Below are positions 4,471 through 8,332 of a stretch of 8,332 bases of DNA, piece by piece; the stretch's first letter is position 1; each line of letters opens with the position of its first letter. The translations under genes were made by a program, and so were the position numbers. The DNA comes from Patescibacteria group bacterium (GTDB lineage Bacteria; Patescibacteriota; Minisyncoccia; Minisyncoccales; CG1-02-41-26): assembly GCA_020148085.1 (NCBI GenBank), contig JAHCRD010000021.1:1-8332 (forward strand), given 5' to 3'. The notes beneath the pieces were generated by a model, which saw only the letters and a program-made list of their open reading frames with translations, did no database searches and had not been told where the DNA came from.

Positions 4471-4856
4471 TAGAAATCAACAATTTAACTGAAAATAAAA
4501 TTGATGAAGATTTTATAAAAAAAATTGCTGATAAAGTTTTAAAAGGGGAGAAAAAAGAAGGGAATATTTCAGTTGCTATTGTTGGTTCGGGGAGAATGAG
4601 AAAACTGAACAAAAAATACAGAAAGAAAAATAGAGTGACTGATGTGCTCGCCTTCGGTGAGGGTTTGGGAGAAATAGTTATTTGTCTCCCAGTACTAAAG
4701 AAAAACGCTAAAAGATTTAATTCAAGTTTTGAAAAAGAATTGGCTCGGGTTTTCATTCATGGAATTTTACATCTTCTGGGATATAATCATGAGAAGTCAG
4801 AGGAGGAAGGGAAGAAGATGAGAGAGAAAGAAGAACACTATCTTAAAAAAATTTAA
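4467..4856 (+). CDS. ybeY: Endoribonuclease YbeY (16S rRNA maturation)
   Basis: A zinc-dependent single-strand endoribonuclease acting in 16S rRNA 3'-end maturation and ribosome quality control. It has 129 residues, slightly short for the family. The zinc site HGILHLLGYNH supplies H98, H102 and H108 (family pattern HGxLHLxGYDH, with Asn for Asp at 107). The conserved Arg is R52 in KKYRKK, followed by the TDVLAF segment (58-63). The stretch between TDVLAF and LGEIVIC is only a few residues (GEG), shorter than in most relatives, which accounts for the small size. It overlaps rpsU by 4 nt and ends 2 nt before ftsA. The identification is firm. Confidence 0.93.
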   Translation: MIEINNLTENKIDEDFIKKIADKVLKGEKKEGNISVAIVGSGRMRKLNKKYRKKNRVTDVLAFGEGLGEIVICLPVLKKNAKRFNSSFEKELARVFIHGILHLLGYNHEKSEEEGKKMREKEEHYLKKI

Positions 4857-4858
4857 CT

Positions 4859-6064
4859 ATGGCAAAATCCATTATCCTTAATGCTTTAGATATAGGAACA
4901 GGTTCGATTAAAGTATTAGTTGGCCAAAAAGATTTAGGTACTCAAGACATTACCATTTTGGGTCAAACTCAAGCTCTCTCCTTTGGGGTAAGAAAAGGAG
5001 AAATTTCTAATCCTCAAGAGGTAAGCCAAGGTATTGTAGCAGCAAAGGAGCATCTTCAAAAGTCGGGGGCTGCGAAAATTAAAAAAGTTCTGGTAAATAT
5101 CGCAGGTTCTCATCTTTATTCTCTTCAAAGTCAGGGTTTAGTTTCGGTTTCCCGAGCTGACCAGAAAATCTCAAAAGAAGATATTCAGAGAGTCCTTCAA
5201 GCTTCAAGAGCTCTTAACTTGCCTTCAAACAAAGAAGTTTTAAATGTCTTTGCCAAAGAATTTGTGGTGGATGGAGAGGGAGGAATAGAAGATCCTTTAG
5301 GATTGGAGGGGATAAGACTTGAAGCTAAGGTTCTTTTGGTCTGTGCTTTCTCTCCGGTTTTGGAGAATTTGGGCTCAGCCGTTACAGAAGCCGATCTTGA
5401 AATTGAAGAAGTAATTCCTTCTCCTTTGGCATCTGCCCGAGCTTGTTTGACTCCTCAACAAAAAGAGTTGGGAGTGGGCTTGGTTGATATCGGAGCAGGG
5501 AATACCGGAGTTTCTTTTTTTGAAACTGGTAAGCTGATAGATTTCGCCATTTTCCCATTGGGTTCTGCAAATATTACCAATGATATTGCTATCGGGCTTC
5601 GGACAGAAATTGTAACGGCTGAACGAATAAAAAAAGAATTTGGAACCTTAAGCTTCAAAAAGAGAAAAAAGAAAGGAAGTAAAATAGAAATTCCAGAGAA
5701 ATCTTTGTCCTTTTCTCCAAAATTTTTAAAAGATATCATTGAAGCTCGAGTTTCAGAAATATTTTCTGAAGTTCAAAAAGAGTTAAAGAAAATCTCAAAA
5801 CAAAATCTTTTGCCAGGGGGTATTGTTTTAACTGGTGGGGGTTCTTTCTTGCCAGGAATAGTAGAATTTGCTAAACATAAATTGAAACTTCCCTGTCGCC
5901 TAGGCCCTCCTAGAAACGTTCCTGGGATTGAAGATTTAGCTTTCTCAACTTGCTGTGGACTTTTGCTCTCTGGTTTCGATTCCAGAGAACGAGGAAGAGA
6001 GAGGGTTTTTGAAGAAGGAATGGGAGCAAAATTGAGAAAACTATTTAAGATGTTTTTACCATGA
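4859..6064 (+). CDS. ftsA: Cell division protein FtsA
   Basis: An actin-like ATPase that tethers FtsZ filaments to the inner membrane and recruits later division proteins. It has 401 residues, near the usual size. Phosphate-1 is LDIGTGSIKVLVG (10-22), the FtsA-specific SHS2/1C domain covers about 85-165, phosphate-2 is VDIGAGNTGVSFF (209-221), and the adenosine loop is VLTGGGSFLPG (323-333). The C-terminus (KLRKLFKMFLP, 391-401) is an amphipathic basic/hydrophobic helix, the expected membrane-targeting sequence. A basic insert (KKRKKKGSK, about 267-275) lies in subdomain 2B. There is no SD; the start is 2 nt after ybeY. Its stop overlaps the ftsZ ATG by 4 nt, so FtsA and FtsZ should be made in linked amounts. 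Confidence 0.95.
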   Translation: MAKSIILNALDIGTGSIKVLVGQKDLGTQDITILGQTQALSFGVRKGEISNPQEVSQGIVAAKEHLQKSGAAKIKKVLVNIAGSHLYSLQSQGLVSVSRADQKISKEDIQRVLQASRALNLPSNKEVLNVFAKEFVVDGEGGIEDPLGLEGIRLEAKVLLVCAFSPVLENLGSAVTEADLEIEEVIPSPLASARACLTPQQKELGVGLVDIGAGNTGVSFFETGKLIDFAIFPLGSANITNDIAIGLRTEIVTAERIKKEFGTLSFKKRKKKGSKIEIPEKSLSFSPKFLKDIIEARVSEIFSEVQKELKKISKQNLLPGGIVLTGGGSFLPGIVEFAKHKLKLPCRLGPPRNVPGIEDLAFSTCCGLLLSGFDSRERGRERVFEEGMGAKLRKLFKMFLP

Positions 6065-6990
6065 ACATTCCGAAGATAAAAGTCATTGGGATTGGGGGAG
6101 CAGGATGTAATACCATATCTAGGATGGCGGACTCCGAATTAAAAGGAGTTGATTTGATTGCTGTAAATACTGATGCTCAAGCTCTCAAACAAAGTAAGGG
6201 CAAATATCAGAAAATTTTAATTGGCCAAACCACTACCGGAGGTTTGGGCACGGGAATGGATTATCGATTAGGAGAAAAGGCAGCCCAAGAAAGTAAAGAA
6301 AAAATAAAAGAAGTTTTGACTGGGGTAAAGATGGTATTTTTAACCTGCGGGCTTGGTGGCGGAACTGGTTCAAGTGGCATTCCAATTTTGGCAGAGATAG
6401 CAAAAAATTTAGGAGCTTTAACTATAGCTATAGTAACTTCACCATTTTCTTTTGAAGGTAGCTTTCGTCAAAAAGTGGCAAATTGGGGACTCCTCAGGCT
6501 TGAGAACAAAGTAGATTCTCTTCTTTGCATCCCCAATGACAGGATTCTTAAAGTAATTGGCAGAACCACCTCGGTCAGAGATGCTTTTTTGAGATGTGAT
6601 GAAGTTTTGAGCCAGGCGGTCAAAGGAATTTCTGATTTGATTTCCTCACCTGGAATTATTAGTGTGGACTTTGCTGATATGGAAGAGATATTAAAAGATT
6701 CAGGCCGCGCTCTGTTTGGAGTAGGTCAGGCAAAAGGAGAAAATAGAGCAATTGCAGCAGCAAGTTCAGCTCTGCAATCTCCATTACTTGATTTTTCAGT
6801 TAAAAGGGCTGGGGGAATTTTATTTAATATTAGTGGAGAAGATTTAACTTTGTTTGAGGTAAACTCGGTAGCCAATTTTATAAAAAAGATTTCTTGGCAA
6901 AAAACAAAAATAATTTTTGGGGTTTCCGAAGATAAAACTTTAGATAAGGGAGAAATAAAAGTTAGGTTAATCGCTACCGGAATAGAATAA
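6061..6990 (+). CDS. ftsZ: Cell division protein FtsZ, lacking the C-terminal linker and tail
   Basis: A tubulin-like GTPase that builds the Z-ring. The nucleotide-binding parts are GIGGAGCNT (10-18, T1), NTD (36-38), GGLGTG (60-65, T3), GLGGGTGSS (97-105, T4) and PFSFEG...IPNDR (128-161), with the T7 catalytic loop SVDFAD (201-206) keeping both acidic residues (D203, D206). Deviations from E. coli-type FtsZ are GGGTGSS for GGGTGTG, MDY for the ANP of T3 (66-68), and Ser201 for the T7 Asn. The protein ends at residue 309, right after the VRLIATGIE strand that closes the globular domain. The flexible linker and conserved C-terminal peptide that bind FtsA, ZipA or MinC are absent. The start overlaps ftsA (ATGA). 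The next gene starts with no gap. Confidence 0.95.
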   Translation: MNIPKIKVIGIGGAGCNTISRMADSELKGVDLIAVNTDAQALKQSKGKYQKILIGQTTTGGLGTGMDYRLGEKAAQESKEKIKEVLTGVKMVFLTCGLGGGTGSSGIPILAEIAKNLGALTIAIVTSPFSFEGSFRQKVANWGLLRLENKVDSLLCIPNDRILKVIGRTTSVRDAFLRCDEVLSQAVKGISDLISSPGIISVDFADMEEILKDSGRALFGVGQAKGENRAIAAASSALQSPLLDFSVKRAGGILFNISGEDLTLFEVNSVANFIKKISWQKTKIIFGVSEDKTLDKGEIKVRLIATGIE

Positions 6991-7263
6991 ATGGTAAAAA
7001 CCCTGGGCATATTAGATATATTCGCGGTAATTGTTTTATTGTCAGTTTCTTTTGACGTTGACACCCCTAAGGGGCTTGTAATTATCACTGCTGCTTTACT
7101 CTGTTTGAAGGGCTCTATTTTTATCTTTGACATTGCAAGCATTTTTGACATTGGAGTTGGCATATTGCTTTTTTTAAGTTTGTTTATGACCCTACCACTT
7201 TTGCTTCTGCTTATTGTAGCAGCCGTTTTAGGATTTAAAGGAATTCTGAGCTTAGCCCTTTAG
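6991..7263 (+). CDS. Small multi-span membrane protein, function unknown
   Basis: It has 90 residues and is nearly all hydrophobic. Three or four membrane segments are likely, at about 4-24, 29-50, 53-73 and 70-89, separated by short turns containing D22, D24, K27, D47 and D54. Two halves look alike (LGILDIFAVIVLL and IASIFDIGVGILL, each followed by a hydrophobic stretch ending near LxxKG), which suggests an internal duplication. There is no signal peptide distinct from the first segment and no catalytic motif. It starts immediately after the ftsZ stop without an SD, so translation probably depends on ftsZ, and comEC follows after 2 nt. Position makes a role in division or envelope possible, but this is guilt by association only. 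I do not recognise a named family. Confidence 0.75.
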   Translation: MVKTLGILDIFAVIVLLSVSFDVDTPKGLVIITAALLCLKGSIFIFDIASIFDIGVGILLFLSLFMTLPLLLLLIVAAVLGFKGILSLAL

Positions 7264-7265
7264 CC

Positions 7266-8332
7266 ATGACACTCTCTAAAATCTTTCTCTATTTTTTACT
7301 CTCTTTTATTGGAGGGGTTTTTGTTTCCTCTTTTTTAAATGTTCCAAAACTCATAATTTACGAGCTTTTCGGGTTAGGAATTTTCTACAGCATTTTATTC
7401 TTTAAACAAAAAGCGATAATCGTTTTTGGAATTTACTTGATAATTCTGGCATCTGGTATTTTAAGAACCGAAACTGCGAAACCTGCAGGGGTCGGACCCC
7501 TGCAATTTTCTTCAGATGAAGCTCCCCAGAAACTTTCAACTTTCAAACAAAAGTTAAGAGAGGTTATTTATCAAAATTTATCACCACCTCAATCTTCAAT
7601 TTTGGCAGCTATTATTTTGGGAGATAAACAAAAAATCAGCCCTGAATGGAAAGAAAAATTAAACATTGCTGGCGTTCGCCATATCACTGCTATTTCTGGA
7701 ATGCACATTGTTATTTTGTCTGGGATTTTAATTTGGCTGGGAATAATTTTAGGACTTTATCGAGGCCAGGCGTTTTATTTTGCTATAATTTTACTCTGGC
7801 TTTTCATTTTGATGGTAGGATTTCAACCCTCAGCCATAAGAGCTGGAATTATGGGCTCAGCTTTTTTGTTCTGTCAGAAAATTGGCAGGCAAAAAGCAGC
7901 TTTTAATGCTTTAGTTCTGGCTGCTGTAATTATGTTACTTTTTAATCCTTTGCTTTTGAGATATAGTGTTGGCTTTCAACTTTCCTTTTTAGCAACTCTG
8001 GGAATTATTTATTTAATGCCTTTTTTTCAGAGATTGTTAAAGAAAACAAGATTTCTTAAATTCTTTCGTTTGTCAAATCTCCTCGCTATGACCTTTTCGG
8101 CTCTAATTTTCACTTTGCCAATTTTGATTTATAATTTTGGTTATGTTTCGGTAGTCACCCCAATTACCAATATTTTAATTGTCCCCCTTTTACCTTATAT
8201 TATGGGGATGGGATTATTTTTTGTTTTACTGGGAGCAATCTCACAGCCCATAGGTTGGGTTTTGTCTTTACCGGTTTGGCTGTTAACCAGTTATTTAACC
8301 AAAATAGTTGATTTCTTTTCTCAAATCCCTTG
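7266..8332 (+). CDS. comEC: ComEC/Rec2-family DNA-uptake channel, partial (N-terminal part)
   Basis: The open frame runs to the right edge, 355 codons, so the C-terminus is missing. ComEC forms the inner-membrane channel that imports single-stranded DNA during transformation. The competence-domain start is clear: ILAAIILGDK (112-121), then the hallmark HITAISGMHIV (139-149), followed by many membrane spans (for example 148-165, 172-189, 212-227, 235-248, 275-290). Two or three membrane segments occupy 5-66. Only about 45 residues separate these from the competence domain, so the extracellular OB-fold found in classic ComEC is absent. In that gap a 21-bp palindrome encodes PAGVGPLQ (73-80). 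No SD is seen; the start is 2 nt after the upstream stop. In CPR bacteria ComEC is a plausible route to salvage nucleotides as well as to take up genes. Confidence 0.92.
   Translation, partial: MTLSKIFLYFLLSFIGGVFVSSFLNVPKLIIYELFGLGIFYSILFFKQKAIIVFGIYLIILASGILRTETAKPAGVGPLQFSSDEAPQKLSTFKQKLREVIYQNLSPPQSSILAAIILGDKQKISPEWKEKLNIAGVRHITAISGMHIVILSGILIWLGIILGLYRGQAFYFAIILLWLFILMVGFQPSAIRAGIMGSAFLFCQKIGRQKAAFNALVLAAVIMLLFNPLLLRYSVGFQLSFLATLGIIYLMPFFQRLLKKTRFLKFFRLSNLLAMTFSALIFTLPILIYNFGYVSVVTPITNILIVPLLPYIMGMGLFFVLLGAISQPIGWVLSLPVWLLTSYLTKIVDFFSQIP
7484..7504. repeat. Perfect 21-bp palindrome inside comEC
   Basis: TGCAGGGGTC (7484-7493) and GACCCCTGCA (7495-7504) are exact inverse complements around a single G (7494). 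It is far more GC-rich than its surroundings, stays in frame and encodes part of PAGVGPLQ. It looks like an inserted palindromic repeat element rather than ordinary coding sequence. Confidence 0.75.

Noticed and set aside
4647..4661. Hairpin-like CTCGCC-TTC-GGTGAG in ybeY, whose CCTTCGGTGAG also occurs in pth (about 1350-1360)
   Set aside because: The shared 11-mer is interesting given the other repeats, but it is short, sits at conserved protein positions and is not clearly palindromic in pth; chance is a sufficient explanation.
4367..4756. 129-residue open frame on the minus strand across rpsU and ybeY
   Set aside because: It is antisense to two clearly conserved genes and its phenylalanine/serine-rich product is what reverse-reading lysine-rich coding DNA gives.
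6726..7163. 145-residue minus-strand frame across the end of ftsZ and the membrane protein
   Set aside because: It is a shadow of a strongly conserved FtsZ region, with no SD or promoter and no recognisable motif.
7646..7906. 86-residue plus-strand frame inside comEC
   Set aside because: The overlapping frame carries the ComEC hallmark HITAISGMH and matching membrane spans, so this one is spurious.
1..8332. CRISPR array, tRNA/rRNA gene, insertion sequence or prophage
   Set aside because: No regularly spaced repeats, cloverleaf or rRNA-like stretches, transposase motifs or long terminal inverted repeats were found on either strand by eye.

Overview
This window looks like a chromosome segment of a Patescibacteria (Candidate Phyla Radiation, CPR) bacterium with a small genome. 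The evidence is low-to-moderate GC, very tight gene packing with 4-nt or 0-2-nt junctions, a minimal division pair (FtsA plus a short FtsZ), a bS21 gene joined to ybeY, a ComEC without room for the usual extracellular OB-fold, and most housekeeping genes starting without a Shine-Dalgarno (SD) sequence. TGA is used as a true stop (hisS, HIT, rpsU, ftsA), so this is not a UGA-glycine lineage such as Gracilibacteria. I cannot place it to class.

Layout. At 1-522 (minus strand, running off the left edge) is the N-terminal part of a probable GT-B glycosyltransferase. At 572-1312 is a self-contained small-gene unit: a consensus sigma70-type promoter, a perfect 8-bp leader hairpin, two very short candidate leader ORFs, a coiled-coil protein of about 66 residues, an unrecognised 100-residue protein and a hairpin terminator. 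Its SD sequences are strikingly strong. At 1316-1897 (minus) lies pth (peptidyl-tRNA hydrolase), which converges on the terminator and is divergent from the next block. From 1960 to the right edge (plus) is one long gene string: lepB, hisS, a HIT-family gene, rpsU, ybeY, ftsA, ftsZ, a small membrane protein and a partial comEC. A good promoter (TTGATA-16 bp-TATAAT) precedes lepB.

How they fit together. The long string combines protein export (LepB), translation and ribosome maturation (HisRS, bS21, YbeY; Pth nearby), cell division (FtsA, FtsZ) and DNA uptake (ComEC). FtsZ ends where the globular fold ends, so it lacks the C-terminal peptide that normally binds FtsA. An uncharacterised multi-span membrane protein follows it with no gap.

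The most unusual observations are (a) the 572-1312 cassette of unknown function with its layered leader, (b) several places where palindromic or simple repeats appear to have become part of proteins (end of hisS, end of the HIT gene, a loop of pth, the N-terminal part of comEC), reminiscent of Rickettsia palindromic elements, and (c) the tail-less, motif-divergent FtsZ. No tRNA, rRNA, CRISPR array or insertion sequence was seen.
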